From positions 558,001-622,000 of the forward strand of contig NC_013720.1 in assembly GCF_000025185.1 (NCBI RefSeq): DNA of 64,000 bases. Direction: 5' to 3'. The notes below the pieces were generated by a model, which saw nothing but the letters and a program-made list of their open reading frames with translations, was not told the DNA's origin and ran no database searches. The DNA is from Pirellula staleyi DSM 6068 (GTDB lineage: Bacteria; Planctomycetota; Planctomycetia; Pirellulales; Pirellulaceae). The position numbers and the translations under genes are program-made. Of this stretch, positions 34,406 to 44,336 are shown piece by piece; the stretch's first letter is position 1; the number at the start of each line of letters is the position of its first letter.

Positions 34406-36097
34406 CTACAGTTCCGAATCGTCGCCGTTACCGAAGAAGGTCTTGATGGCTTCCTTCACGGCAACACCGATAGGACGAAGCACACCTTCTTCGATCGACA
34501 TCTTGGCCGAAATGCCACGTTCGACAGGCTCTTGGCTGAAGAGAATCTTGTCGCCTGCATTGGCATCTTCCACAGCCTTCACCACGAGCGGGAGGAGTGG
34601 ACGTTCGTCGATCGAAGCCAGGAACTTGAAGATCGGCAGCATCGCCACGGTGACGCGCGATGGTGGGACCGTCTTGTCAGCCGAGGTGGCCGAGTTGTCG
34701 ATCACTTGCTTGAGCAAGCTTTCGCCATTGCGACCGAAGGCGACGTAGAGGGCAGTCTTGCTCGTGCCGATCGTCCAGATAGCCTTGTCGCCAATCACGT
34801 CGCGAGCTTCCGACCAATCTTCAGGAACTGCTTGCGACACAGTGTGGAAATTCACACCACCGTGCGACGAAACATTGGCCTTGAGTTCGGGGAGATCAGG
34901 TTCGCCTTGGGCATCGACAGCAAGGTCTTTGAAGATCTGTTCGAATTCAGCAGCCTTGGCAAAGTGACCACCAGCAACCACCGTGAAGCTCTTGGGTTCG
35001 AGCATGACCGAGAAGCCGCCGTCGATCTTGCCATCCTTGAGTGCTTCGTCGAGCAGGTCGAACAAGCGCGTGGCATATTTCTTCGAGCCTTCGCGTCGTT
35101 CGGGGGTCAGAACAGGGTCGTTCTCGATGCGATTGAGCAGATCTTTGCGGGCCGCGGTCAGCGTGGCGGCGAACTGCTTCACATCGTCTTCGCTCATCTT
35201 GCCACTGAAGTTTCCGTGCACCGCAGCGCCAGGCATGATAAAGCCGGCGAAGTTGGTTTTGGTGTCGCTAGCGAGGGCAAATTGCTTGGCCAAATCGCTC
35301 CCATCGATCGCCAGTTGCTTGACTTCGAACGTCAGCTTTTTGGTCGTTGGGTCGATCGTCAAACCAAAGAGCATTTCATCGGTTTCGTTGACCTGCTTTT
35401 CGAGCGCGGTCACCAAACCACGGCCAGTTTTAGCGGCATCGTCGGGATTGACGTCGGGACCAACGTCGCTCAGCAGATCGAGGCTCCGTTCAAAAGCATA
35501 CTTGATTTCGTCCATGCCGGCAGCGAGCACATCTTGAGGGATGTTCTTCACCAGGATTTTGGCGGCGATGGTATGGGTCTTCGGCATATCGCCAAGCCAT
35601 GGGGTTGGATCTTGAGGAACGGTGGCAAGCATCGCCTTGTTACGAGCGGCGAAAGCCCAGCCTGCTTGTTCCTTAACGAACAGCTTTTGGCCGTCGTCGA
35701 ATTCCATGATGCCCCCTTCAGTGCTCAGGGGTTCGCCAATTTGTGGCTCGAGAACGGTGAGGAATGCCTTGAGGTTGGTGACGGGGAGGAAGATCAATTC
35801 TTCGATGTCACCTTCGTGTGGCAGCAGCACGACGCCGATTGGCTTGTTGGGGTCGATGCCCGGGGTGTAGAGGCGGAGCAGAGCTACAACGCTCTTCCCT
35901 TCCTCTTCGACGCCAGCAGCGGCAGTCAGATATTTCACATCGTCTTGCAGTTTTTTCACACCGGCGATCGAAACGACGGCGATGGGCTTGGCATCGGCTG
36001 CCACTGCTGCCATGGCGCTCGATAGCAAAATCGCGATGGCACTGGCGGCCGCCACTACGGTGCGAGTGAATCCTCGCGACAGACTTACACAGTTCAC
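34406..36097 (-). CDS. Secreted hypothetical protein of planctomycete type
   Basis: 563 aa from a GTG at 36097, chosen because AGGAGAG lies 6 bases upstream of it; the frame stays open another 53 codons upstream but without a ribosome site. The start gives a proper signal peptide (FTRTVVAAASAIAILLSSAMAAVAADA). The mature protein is acidic alpha/beta without recognised motif; phrases such as AVVSIAGVKKLQDDVKYLTAAAG, MLEPKSFTVVAGGHFAKAAEFEQIFKDLA and VPPSRVTVAMLPIFKFLASIDERP recur in abundant planctomycete secreted proteins. Cellular place is probably the periplasm or paryphoplasm. Strong codon bias (GAC/GAA, GCC, AAG) suggests high expression. No function assigned. Confidence 0.75.
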   Translation of the reverse strand: MNCVSLSRGFTRTVVAAASAIAILLSSAMAAVAADAKPIAVVSIAGVKKLQDDVKYLTAAAGVEEEGKSVVALLRLYTPGIDPNKPIGVVLLPHEGDIEELIFLPVTNLKAFLTVLEPQIGEPLSTEGGIMEFDDGQKLFVKEQAGWAFAARNKAMLATVPQDPTPWLGDMPKTHTIAAKILVKNIPQDVLAAGMDEIKYAFERSLDLLSDVGPDVNPDDAAKTGRGLVTALEKQVNETDEMLFGLTIDPTTKKLTFEVKQLAIDGSDLAKQFALASDTKTNFAGFIMPGAAVHGNFSGKMSEDDVKQFAATLTAARKDLLNRIENDPVLTPERREGSKKYATRLFDLLDEALKDGKIDGGFSVMLEPKSFTVVAGGHFAKAAEFEQIFKDLAVDAQGEPDLPELKANVSSHGGVNFHTVSQAVPEDWSEARDVIGDKAIWTIGTSKTALYVAFGRNGESLLKQVIDNSATSADKTVPPSRVTVAMLPIFKFLASIDERPLLPLVVKAVEDANAGDKILFSQEPVERGISAKMSIEEGVLRPIGVAVKEAIKTFFGNGDDSEL

Positions 36098-36103
36098 GTT
36101 TAA

Positions 36104-36110
36104 CTCTCCT
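36104..36110 (-). promoter_or_regulatory. Ribosome binding site deciding a GTG start
   Basis: AGGAGAG on the minus strand, six bases before GTG at 36097. No comparable site precedes the earlier in-frame ATG, so the shorter protein is preferred. Confidence 0.75.
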
Positions 36111-36567
36111 GGGGAAACATCGGCCGAAAGGGCCAAGCGGTCCGCCACGATTGGCAACCGCATCAATGGTCGTGCAGTTCTATACCCACCTGGCGGTGGT
36201 TTGGTTTTGCCGCTTCTGTGCGACAAAGGAACAATTGCCAAAAGAATCGCTGCCACCTTAAGGGATGGGCGAACGTTCAGCGCCGGTTACTGTCGCCTGT
36301 TCGCGGGGTAAGTGCAACAGGAGATAGCACTTTCCACCCATTTGTGCGCCCGGCCCGAGTGCATTCAGAACGAGATTTCAGCTGCCATCAGCAGGCGGTC
36401 TGCTCTTGCCGCTTGGCCAAGGGTGATCGATTCTCGGGCAGTGCGCTGCAGCCAAACTGTCCAGCACGGGAGGAATTTTTCCGGAGAATCCCGCGCCTTT
36501 TGCGCAGCCCAGATCGGCGCGCGAAAAGAGATGGAAAACGTAGAAAGAGGGTGATGCGGAGTGCTTT
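36111..36567. other. Intergenic region, no gene recognised
   Basis: Upstream region of the leftward secreted protein and downstream region of infA. Short frames cross it without conserved features. No terminator-like hairpin stands out. Confidence 0.4.
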
Positions 36568-36789
36568 TTAGCGTTCGCGATACACGATGCGACCTTTGGT
36601 CAGGTCGTAGGGCGAAAGCTCGACGTTCACTTTGTCGCCAGGAACAATACGAATGAAGTTCTTTCGCATCTTTCCAGCCACGTGAGCCATCACTTCACTT
36701 CCGGTCTCCAACTGCACCCGAAACCTTGTGTTAGCAAGGGCTTGGGTGACAGTGCCACTCACAATAAATGCTTCTTCTTTCTCAGCCAT
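36568..36789 (-). CDS. infA: Translation initiation factor IF-1
   Basis: 73 aa, standard length. S1-like OB fold: [68 protein letters not shown]. The usual N-terminal MAKE is MAEKEE here. IF-1 binds the ribosomal A site during initiation. It stands apart from ribosomal protein genes in this window. Confidence 0.97.
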   Translation of the reverse strand: MAEKEEAFIVSGTVTQALANTRFRVQLETGSEVMAHVAGKMRKNFIRIVPGDKVNVELSPYDLTKGRIVYRER

Positions 36790-37072
36790 TCAGAACTCCC
36801 GGCAGTGCCGCCTACACCTATGCACCAATCTCGATAGCTCGATTATAGGTGCAAACGGGGCGGCGTCCATCGGGCTCCCGAGGCCAGAAATGCGCAAGGG
36901 AAGCCGGGAAACCTAAACCATAGGGCTAAGGGTGGTGGTTGAGAACCTAGCCCCTCCGGGATACACTGGAAGGCTGGTTTTTTGTGGGCTCGTCGGTGGT
37001 CTGATCAGCACCAACTGGCATGCCGGTTGCGGCAAGGAGCGGCAATTCTCGTTACGCGTGTGGGAGATCGTG

Positions 37073-37720
37073 ATGTCACTTGCAGCCAAACTGGTGGTCG
37101 TCGGAGGCGAAGTGAAGACAGCGGAGATTAAACTCCGGCTGCCTTCGACCATCGGCCGAGGACGCGACAGTACGATCATGCTGCGGCACCCGCTGGTGAG
37201 CCGTCTGCACTGCGAACTGTACGAGCAAGATGGTCAGCTGATGGTGCGCGATCTCGGCTCACTCAACGGCACCTTCATAAACAACCAGAAGATCACGGAA
37301 TCGTCGCTCCCCCCTGGTGAACTCCTGACGGTCGGAACTGTCACGTTTCGCGCGGTCTACGATTCGGCCGATACAGCGGCGAGTGCTCCACCCGCAGCGG
37401 CTGCCGAGCGAACCGCCACCTCTGCGCATCAAGCTACCACCGTCCGAGCACCTGCCAAAAGCAAACCCGAGGCTGGTCATCACGCTGGAAATGGGAAATC
37501 GGCTCCCCCTCCTTCCATCACTCCTCCCTCGGGAAGTGATCTCGGCGGCACCGAGCGAGCTGATGCCACGCTCGAAGAACTCGACGACGTGGAGGAAATT
37601 CTCGATCCCACTTCGCTCGGCTCTGGCGCCATTGAAAAGACCGAATCGATTGAAGAGATCGAGACGATCGAAGATGAGGATGAAGACGACCTCAACGACT
37701 TCCTCAAGAACATCAAATAG
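37073..37720 (+). CDS. FHA-domain protein with acidic tail
   Basis: 215 aa from the ATG at 37073 (GGGAGAT before it); the open frame back to 36932 is unlikely. Residues 1-95 form an FHA domain (IKLRLPSTIGRGRDSTIMLRHPLVSRLHCELYEQDGQLMVRDLGSLNGTFINNQKI), with Arg of GRGR, Ser of SRLHC and Asn of LNGT as the phosphothreonine contacts. A Ser/Pro/Ala-rich linker leads to a very acidic end (EEIETIEDEDEDDLNDFL). It likely reads phosphorylation by a Ser/Thr kinase; one is encoded 1.1 kb further on. Confidence 0.9.
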   Translation: MSLAAKLVVVGGEVKTAEIKLRLPSTIGRGRDSTIMLRHPLVSRLHCELYEQDGQLMVRDLGSLNGTFINNQKITESSLPPGELLTVGTVTFRAVYDSADTAASAPPAAAAERTATSAHQATTVRAPAKSKPEAGHHAGNGKSAPPPSITPPSGSDLGGTERADATLEELDDVEEILDPTSLGSGAIEKTESIEEIETIEDEDEDDLNDFLKNIK

Positions 37721-37732
37721 CTCTTAAGAGCA

Positions 37733-38260
37733 TTAAATAGGTGGTCGGATCTTTGCGAGTGCCTCGGGCGGTGTCTCGCGGAGCGATGCCCACCAGCTAA
37801 TCAGTAAAACGACGATGATGGTCGGCAGAAAAATCTGATGTAGCACAACGAATCGGTTCTTTGTCTCCTCAAGATACTCTGAGCGCATGGCTGCGGAACT
37901 CGGGCCAAGATAGCCTGTCAGATTGGCGCTGAAGGTGAATCCCAGCAGCAAGAGAAGGCAAGCGATCTGCATCACCGTTGGCACTGGTCTTGTACGAATG
38001 CCCCGCTGAGCCACCACGCCGATCGCGAGGGGAACTCCGACCCATACGAGGATCAGCATGCCCTGTCCACTCCAGCGATGAAAATCGGGAGTCGCTTCGC
38101 TGCGAAAAATACCCGAGCCTAGGACCGTGGCCTGTACGGCGAGCGTGGCCAGCGCGATCGCCTGTCCTAATTGCCGCGCGAGCTCACGTTCGTAGCGCGA
38201 GGCGATCCAGCCGACCGCAATCATCATCGGGAACAGCACCAGCCGAATCGAGTCGCTCAC
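37733..38260 (-). CDS. Small multi-spanning membrane protein
   Basis: 175 aa from a GTG at 38260 that overlaps the stop of the acetyltransferase gene by four bases (GTGA). The frame is open upstream inside that gene but reads there as low-quality sequence. Four to five helices: IRLVLFPMMIAVGWIA, AIALATLAVQATVLGSGIF, GMLILVWVGVPLAIGVVA, VMQIACLLLLLGFTFSANLTGY, VVLHQIFLPTIIVVLLISWW. The Arg/Glu-rich loop RSEYLEETKNRF and HRW motif recall DUF420/DUF2231-like small membrane proteins, but no firm family. Translation is coupled to the acetyltransferase. Confidence 0.65.
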   Translation of the reverse strand: MSDSIRLVLFPMMIAVGWIASRYERELARQLGQAIALATLAVQATVLGSGIFRSEATPDFHRWSGQGMLILVWVGVPLAIGVVAQRGIRTRPVPTVMQIACLLLLLGFTFSANLTGYLGPSSAAMRSEYLEETKNRFVVLHQIFLPTIIVVLLISWWASLRETPPEALAKIRPPI

Positions 38261-38781
38261 GCGGTGGCTCCCAGCGCTGCGTGATACGACACTACTCCAC
38301 GTAGCTTTTGTTCGCCGATCGAGAGCATCTGAAAATACTCGGGAGGTACGCCTTCGAGAACACAGTGGGGATCGTAACGAAATCCAAATCGTCGGTAAAA
38401 CGTGGGCTCGCCAAGCACTACACAACCATGAGCATCGAGTTCACACAAAGCCGCCAGGCCTGCCACCACCAGGGCCGTTCCAATTCCTATCCGCTGATAA
38501 TCGGGATGGACCGAAATCGGACCGAGCCCGAACCATTGCAGTGAACCATCCGTGCAGGTGATGGGCGAAAAGGCGATGTGACCGACGAGCTGTCCCTCGA
38601 TTTCAGCTACAAGCGATACTGAGAGTGCGTCGGCGTTTCGCAGCGCATCGACGATGAAATGCTCGGTGTGACTGGTGTGCTCCGCATCTCGAAACGCTCG
38701 CTCGGTGAGCGATCGGATGGCAGAGAGGTCGGCGCTCGTTTCGGGCCGAATAGTCGGCGAGGCTAGTTCATCGCTTGGCAC
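38257..38781 (-). CDS. GNAT-family N-acetyltransferase (YhbS-like)
   Basis: 174 aa. GNAT motifs: TIRPETSADLSAIRSLTERAF start, GHIAFSPI strand, then the acetyl-CoA loop LGPISVHPDYQRIGIGTALVVAGL (Q/RxxGxG/A), and the YhbS-like end VLGEPTFYRRFGFRYDP. It transfers an acetyl group from acetyl-CoA to an unknown small molecule or protein. It is coupled with the small membrane protein downstream. Confidence 0.88.
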   Translation of the reverse strand: MPSDELASPTIRPETSADLSAIRSLTERAFRDAEHTSHTEHFIVDALRNADALSVSLVAEIEGQLVGHIAFSPITCTDGSLQWFGLGPISVHPDYQRIGIGTALVVAGLAALCELDAHGCVVLGEPTFYRRFGFRYDPHCVLEGVPPEYFQMLSIGEQKLRGVVSYHAALGATA

Positions 38782-38868
38782 AGAATTTCTCGCGCAGGAC
38801 GTGGGAAACCACCCTCGACAAGATAACGCGCCGCAAGGTTTGCTGGCTATCGACGAGCGATTTTCGTG

Positions 38869-41800
38869 CTACTGACAAGCGCTCGAGGTCAGGAGCGGCT
38901 GCCAATCGATGTCGCTGCGGCAATGCAGCCGCGCTGCCAGCTGCGCAAGGTCGCTTCGATGCTCGATGATCGACGCAGCCAGATGCGCGAGCGACAAACT
39001 CCCCTGCTCCACACAGATCACCAAATCGCTATCCGCCTGCGCTAGAAGGGTTGGATCTTGCGTGAACTGATCTTTCCCGAGACGCTGTCCTACTAGCGAT
39101 GGTGTTAGTCCGGCGGCACTTTTCTGCGGGACAAGGCAGACCAAGCGACGCTCGCCACCAAAGCGACTTTCGGTCGGTAGCATCGAAGTCAGACACTGCG
39201 AAAGCACTGCATTCTTGCCATCCGCACCGTCGCCGCTCGAAGGATCGGTGATCAGCAACCGCGCGAGATCAATCTGCTCGAGTCGCGCCAACAGCACCCG
39301 CCGCAACTGCTGCTGCATCGCTGCGAGAAGCACTTCGCGTTTGTCGTTGCCACCCATGATCATGGCGCGCATGCCGCCAGCCGGTACGATCGTCGATTCC
39401 ATCAACGATTGATCAACTTCAGCCGCGAGGGCGTCGAGGTTCGATACTAGTTGCTCCATCACAGCTTCTTTGAGCTGCAACAGTTGCTCGGCTTGGGGGC
39501 TCGCTTCGCTCTCACTTGCTTCCGCCACTTCGCCAGTGATTTGCTGCGACAGATGCGTTAGTTCTCGACCAAAATCAAAAAGCCAGTCACTAACACCCAG
39601 AAGCGAGCCTTGCACGGCAACCACAAGCTGCCCGGTGAGGGCGCTGTTGGTCTCGATCATCCTGAGTCGGCACAAACGGAGTACTGCGGCTTGCACTTCT
39701 GCAAGCGTTGGCTTCTTGACACCACGGCTCGACTTGGGATCGGGGTGGGCAATTGACTGGAGTGCACGTTCGATTTGAATCGACTCTTGTTCCATCCGAG
39801 TACGCATTTCGCGCAGCTGTCCGCTGATCCCCTTCAAATGCGCTTCGAGCCATTTCACGCTCTTCTGCGCACCACGCAAACGATAGTGAGGATCTTCGAG
39901 CATCATCTCGAACCACTTGCGACAAGTGGCAGTGAAGGGAGCGACGAGGCGCGGCAATTGTTCCTCAATCGCCAAACGGAGCGGGCTGGGCTGAATCGGC
40001 GCTAGTTCATCTCCGAGCACGCGGCGTCCGAACAGATCTCCCACCGCAACGAGCCACGGATCAATCGGTAAATCAGCGCTATTGCCACGATGTTTCAAAA
40101 GCGCTGCAAAGACTTGCTCGGGATCGCCCCCCAGCTGTTCAGCTGCGGCGGCGTGGAGCAAATTCATCAGTGGTTCGAGCGTCAGACCGGCCGACTCGAC
40201 CAGCTGAGCCATTTGCGATTCCACTTCCTTTTCCCGCGACAAAACGGGGGGCGTGACTGTCGTGCTAGGGGATGCACCAAACTGGCGGGTCGACTTCTTG
40301 GGATCGGATTTTTTGACATCACCTTGCCAGCGCTGCACCACAGCTTCGCCGACGCGAGCCGCGATCTTGTCGAGCGCAACATCGTGCGAAAAACCAATCT
40401 GACAAATGCCAAACGTGCGTAGCCAACGCAGCTGCGAGTTATCGACGCTGCTCATTTCGCGCCGGCAACCTTCAAAGAATGCAGCCGATGGCGATTGTGT
40501 TTCGATCGCCAGGAAGTCAGCCACTTTTTGACAAGCCGACTCATACTGCGGAGCGCTCATCTCCAGTCCGAGCGTACTGACATAGACGTGATCAAACGGC
40601 GTTGTGCCGATGGAAGGTGTCTTCAGTCCCAGCGCACCATCGCCAGGATAGACCGCTTCACGATGTTCGAGCTGCGCGAGTTCTTCGAGCAGTGCGAACG
40701 AATTGACTTGCGCAAGCTGCTGCGACTGTGGATTGCGATTCGTACCCGACAGCAGCACACCACTCACACCAGCATGCGCGTGACCAAGTTCGGCCAAGAC
40801 TTGCCGTGCGGCGTAGCCAATGTCGATCACCATGCCGCTTCCGGTTCCGCCAGCGATCGAGGCGACCACAATCACGCGGGGTGAAAGTTGGTTGCTGCTA
40901 CCACTGGAAATTGCCAACTTCATGACTTGTCGCAGCTTGGCCCAAATCAAGTCCGACGAGTCGACCATCGCCAAACGCCCCAGAGGACGAAGCCCTTCGG
41001 TTTGCAGCGAGCGCGGAATGTTGTAGAGCCAGCGGCGCGAGAGCCACTCGAGAATTTTTCGCGAATCGGTGCGATAATCCTGCGTTTTACGAAGGGGAAG
41101 ATGGACCGTATCTTCGGGATCGAGCGCTGCACTGCCGGTCTGCGTCACAGCGCGCGAGAGGTCGCGCGAATCGGTGTCGAGCAGAATCATGGCTGCTTGC
41201 TGTTCTGCAGGAAGATCAGCCTGGCGTTTCCGCAATGCACTCAGCACCCGCCCTGCTGTGCCACCAATCCCAATCACGATGGTGGGTGGAGCCACTTGCT
41301 GCGGCTCGACCTTCAGCGGAGGAAGATCGATCGCGGGAAGAGATGCCTCGAGTCCTTCGAGTGAAGTGGTCCACGGACCACTTGCACGCGGCTCACCCGT
41401 GTCGCTTCCGTATTGCTGAACCAGGTCGCTCGCTGCATCGAGATCGCGCTCGATATCACTCGTGCCACGCGATGTTTGGGCTCGGCCATCGCGCGACGGA
41501 ATTGCGCCGTGCGATTGATGCGCTGTGCGGTCGGTCACATTACCTGAGTCGCTGGCGCCATCATGGTTTTCGGATGGTTTAGCAAGTGCGTGGGCCTGTG
41601 TCTTGCCGAGGGTAGCGCTGTCGCCAGTCACCGGTGTTGCGGGCGAACGTGGAGCAGCAACAGCAGCTTCTGCCGCGCGGCGCGGAGCGCTCTGCAGCAT
41701 CTCGACCAGTTCGCGGCAGCTGTTAAAGCGGTCTTTCGGATTCTTCGATAGCGCGCGCCCCACCACCGTTTGATCGTAGGCCGGGAGTGGCAATAAACGG

Positions 41801-42489
41801 GGACGCGCATTGAGATGCTGGGCAGCGAGCTGCGCTGCTGTTTTCCCGGGAAATGGCAGCATTCCCGTCAGCATCTCTTGATACACAATCGCCAAACTAT
41901 ACTGATCGCTGCGCTTGCTCGGACGCCCTTCAAACACTTCAGGCGGAGCATAAACGGGTGTCAAACCACCCATCATCGAAGCGGTGCAATCTTGAATATC
42001 TTTCACCAGACCGAAGTCGGCCACCTTAATGCGGCCACCCACGATCAGCATGTTCTCGGGTTTCACGTCAAGGTGCTGCAGCGAATGCTGCTCGCTCATG
42101 TAGTCGAGCGCGTCGGCGGCATCGTGCAGATGCTGCAGCAACTCTTCGCGAGCAATACCGGTCTGTCCCGCTTTGCGGCACTGCTCGTAACGATCCTTCA
42201 AACTGCAATCGGCAAGTTCGGTAACGATCAGCAGTTGACTATCGACCACCTCGATCCGCTCGAGCGAGAGCAAGAACGGATGCCGGACACCCTTGATGCG
42301 ATTGAGCGCTTTGAGCTCGCGCGCTGCACGGTCTTCATCGAGCAAGCCGTAGACGAACTTGATCGCCTTGATCAGCTGCCCCGGAGCTTCAGCCGTCCAG
42401 ACTTCGCCGTAGCCGCCAGCGCCAATGCGCTGCACAACCCGGTAGCCAGGAATCGGTTCAGGTGATCGTGAAACGAGTGGGGAAGACAC
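38869..42489 (-). CDS. Ser/Thr protein kinase fused to a tubulin-like GTPase domain
   Basis: 1206 aa from a GTG at 42489; no other start allows a full kinase domain. Residues 16-266 are a Hanks-type kinase: Gly loop IGAGGYGEV, Lys44, HLDVKPEN (Asp141; HLD instead of HRD), DFG at 158-160 and APP-E at 181-184. A disordered Ser/Ala/Gly-rich linker (270-395) follows. From about 402 a tubulin/FtsZ-like domain (Tubulin_2-type) begins with IVIGIGGTAGRVLSALRKR and holds the tubulin signature GGTGSG (547-552) in ASIAGGTGSGMVIDIGYAAR, with ILLDTDSRDL between. The 550-residue C-terminal part is helical and unrecognised. No transmembrane helix is seen, so it is probably cytosolic. FHA proteins nearby could bind its phosphorylated partners. 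Confidence 0.88.
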   Translation of the reverse strand: MSSPLVSRSPEPIPGYRVVQRIGAGGYGEVWTAEAPGQLIKAIKFVYGLLDEDRAARELKALNRIKGVRHPFLLSLERIEVVDSQLLIVTELADCSLKDRYEQCRKAGQTGIAREELLQHLHDAADALDYMSEQHSLQHLDVKPENMLIVGGRIKVADFGLVKDIQDCTASMMGGLTPVYAPPEVFEGRPSKRSDQYSLAIVYQEMLTGMLPFPGKTAAQLAAQHLNARPRLLPLPAYDQTVVGRALSKNPKDRFNSCRELVEMLQSAPRRAAEAAVAAPRSPATPVTGDSATLGKTQAHALAKPSENHDGASDSGNVTDRTAHQSHGAIPSRDGRAQTSRGTSDIERDLDAASDLVQQYGSDTGEPRASGPWTTSLEGLEASLPAIDLPPLKVEPQQVAPPTIVIGIGGTAGRVLSALRKRQADLPAEQQAAMILLDTDSRDLSRAVTQTGSAALDPEDTVHLPLRKTQDYRTDSRKILEWLSRRWLYNIPRSLQTEGLRPLGRLAMVDSSDLIWAKLRQVMKLAISSGSSNQLSPRVIVVASIAGGTGSGMVIDIGYAARQVLAELGHAHAGVSGVLLSGTNRNPQSQQLAQVNSFALLEELAQLEHREAVYPGDGALGLKTPSIGTTPFDHVYVSTLGLEMSAPQYESACQKVADFLAIETQSPSAAFFEGCRREMSSVDNSQLRWLRTFGICQIGFSHDVALDKIAARVGEAVVQRWQGDVKKSDPKKSTRQFGASPSTTVTPPVLSREKEVESQMAQLVESAGLTLEPLMNLLHAAAAEQLGGDPEQVFAALLKHRGNSADLPIDPWLVAVGDLFGRRVLGDELAPIQPSPLRLAIEEQLPRLVAPFTATCRKWFEMMLEDPHYRLRGAQKSVKWLEAHLKGISGQLREMRTRMEQESIQIERALQSIAHPDPKSSRGVKKPTLAEVQAAVLRLCRLRMIETNSALTGQLVVAVQGSLLGVSDWLFDFGRELTHLSQQITGEVAEASESEASPQAEQLLQLKEAVMEQLVSNLDALAAEVDQSLMESTIVPAGGMRAMIMGGNDKREVLLAAMQQQLRRVLLARLEQIDLARLLITDPSSGDGADGKNAVLSQCLTSMLPTESRFGGERRLVCLVPQKSAAGLTPSLVGQRLGKDQFTQDPTLLAQADSDLVICVEQGSLSLAHLAASIIEHRSDLAQLAARLHCRSDIDWQPLLTSSACQ

Positions 42490-42823
42490 CGCTAAGTAAC
42501 CTCAGCCTGCAAGGGGCTTACCATACCTATCGAGGATCGCCGGCACCGAACGAAGACGTTCGTCGAGAAACTTTTGCCTTGCGCGAGCAGGCGAAATTCG
42601 CTCACTCGTAGCGCAAGCGCAGGAAGATCCCGGGGCTTGTTCGTACAAAGAAGTCTTGCTTATTTTTTGGCAAGCGACGAAGAAACGGCACGCAGAGCTT
42701 CGCTCGCTGGCACTCGTTCTCAGCCCGGCGCGATACGACGCGCATGATCGCTACAACAGGCCCCGCAATCGGCTGTCGGGAATGGGCTGATGCGCTACAA
42801 GATCGTTTCTGCCGACCACTCCC
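42490..42823. other. Intergenic region, no gene recognised
   Basis: Upstream region of the kinase-tubulin gene and downstream region of the FHA-EAL gene. No promoter or hairpin was confidently seen. Confidence 0.4.
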
Positions 42824-43975
42824 TTAGGTAGGAAGCCCAACGCCAGGGATGGGCCATTCAATTGTCGTCGGCCGGCCGTAATGATCTCCCTGAGCATAAC
42901 GACAGCCGAGCGAACGACAGGTTTGTGCTTCGTTATCACTATGCACACCAGCCGCCACCAGTTGCGCGCCGATCTCCCCCGCAGCTTCCACAAGCGCTTT
43001 GATCTGACGCTGACGTTCGCTGCTGCGATCAACGCCTCGCGCCAGCGATGGCGAGAGCTTGATAAAGTCAGGAGCGAAGTCCTTTTGACTTTTGATCTGA
43101 TGCTGGCCCCCTGCAAAACCGACGTAAGCAACTCCTAATCCGAGTGCACGAAGACGATCGACAAAGTGGCGAAAGTACGGAATATCAACCACCGCTGAAT
43201 CGGGAATTTCTGCCACAACACGCTTGCCACCACTCACCGACGTGAGCGAAGCAAGAGACAGCGGCAACGCATCGGCTCCCACTTCGGCAGGCTGCAGATT
43301 CAGCAGCAACCACTGCGCGCCGGGCATCGTGGCGGCTTGTTCAGCTGCGAGTAAACGGTGCAGCTGTTGGGCTCGCTCGGTGAGTCGACAATCGGTCGAT
43401 TGCAACAGACGCTCGGCAGTGGTGGGCTCGAGTCCCGCGAGTTGCGGCCGGCGGATCGCTTCATACCCAACAGTGATTCCATCGCGTAAGTCGACGATTG
43501 GCTGAAAACGATTCCGTGCCGCGCGATGCAGCAGCATCTCCTGCTGCGCTCGTACCGCTTTCACGAGCAAAATAGCCGCATCATCGACACCATCCGACAT
43601 CGTTTCACAGGAATCCATCGGCTGCGTTACGGTTTTTCGAGTCGCCTCATCTCCCTTGGAATGAAAGCTAAACTCGACATCCGCTATCACCAACAAATCG
43701 CCATCGTGCAGCACCGTTTCGTCGATCTTCTGACCGTTCAAAACGGTACCGTTGGTACTCTTCAGATCGCGGACGCGAAACTGCGAGCCGTCGAACAAAA
43801 TCTCGGCATGCTCGCGTGATACTTTCGACGACAAGATCTGATAGTCGCACGATTCGTTCCGTCCCACCGTGAACGGAAACTGCTCGAGAGGGATCTGTTC
43901 CACCTGCCCCGAGGAGTCGCTCCGCTGAAGCCACGGAGTGAGCGTTTGCGTCGCGGAAAGCATCTTTGTGCGCAT
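42824..43975 (-). CDS. FHA-degenerate EAL domain protein
   Basis: 383 aa from the ATG at 43975; GTG at 43987 and ATG at 43963 are in the same frame. Residues 20-105 form an FHA domain (FTVGRNESCDYQILSSKVSREHAEILFDGSQFRVRDLKSTNGTVLNG). After a linker, residues about 145-370 have the EAL phosphodiesterase fold: RFQPIVDLRDGITVGYEAIRRPQ, WLLLNLQPAEV, VVAEIPDSAV, FIKLSPSLARGVD, QLVAAGVHSDNEAQTCRSLGCRYAQGDHYGRP. Key metal-binding residues are replaced: the DDFG aspartates read VGFAGG, KxD reads KLS, and EGVE reads AGVH. It should not hydrolyse c-di-GMP but might bind it. Confidence 0.85.
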   Translation of the reverse strand: MRTKMLSATQTLTPWLQRSDSSGQVEQIPLEQFPFTVGRNESCDYQILSSKVSREHAEILFDGSQFRVRDLKSTNGTVLNGQKIDETVLHDGDLLVIADVEFSFHSKGDEATRKTVTQPMDSCETMSDGVDDAAILLVKAVRAQQEMLLHRAARNRFQPIVDLRDGITVGYEAIRRPQLAGLEPTTAERLLQSTDCRLTERAQQLHRLLAAEQAATMPGAQWLLLNLQPAEVGADALPLSLASLTSVSGGKRVVAEIPDSAVVDIPYFRHFVDRLRALGLGVAYVGFAGGQHQIKSQKDFAPDFIKLSPSLARGVDRSSERQRQIKALVEAAGEIGAQLVAAGVHSDNEAQTCRSLGCRYAQGDHYGRPTTIEWPIPGVGLPT

Positions 43976-44336
43976 ATGCACTGCCACCTTGCCCGCAGAA
44001 ATGCGCAGCCATCATGCCCGCGCATTTCACCGATCGAGAGATGAGAAAAGAGGCGTTTTCCTGGGATTTTCACATGAATTTCCCAGACACCGAGCGCCTG
44101 CGGCCAGCCAACCCCGCCAGCGAGTGGCGAAAGTGAACCGCAACGCAAATCTAGCTCACGATTCGGCGCGAGGCCGAATTCTCGACAAATATTTTTTCTC
44201 AAGGGGCAAGCTGCTCGCCACCACAGAAGCGCCTGGTGTTTTCTTCACAAAACTTGATCGCACGCCATTTTTGTGACCTACACTTTCGGTGAACCCAAAA
44301 ACTCCGTGGCCTAAGCACCCTCGGCTCAAGAGCTCC
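43976..44336. other. Divergent promoter region between two signalling genes
   Basis: Separates the FHA-EAL gene (left) from the receiver-GGDEF-CBS gene (right), so both may share control. A GTG at 44289 is in frame with the right-hand gene. No operator was recognised. Confidence 0.4.

Noticed and set aside
34532-36025. 497-codon plus-strand frame
   Set aside because: Antisense of the abundant secreted protein gene, which has a signal peptide and ribosome site.
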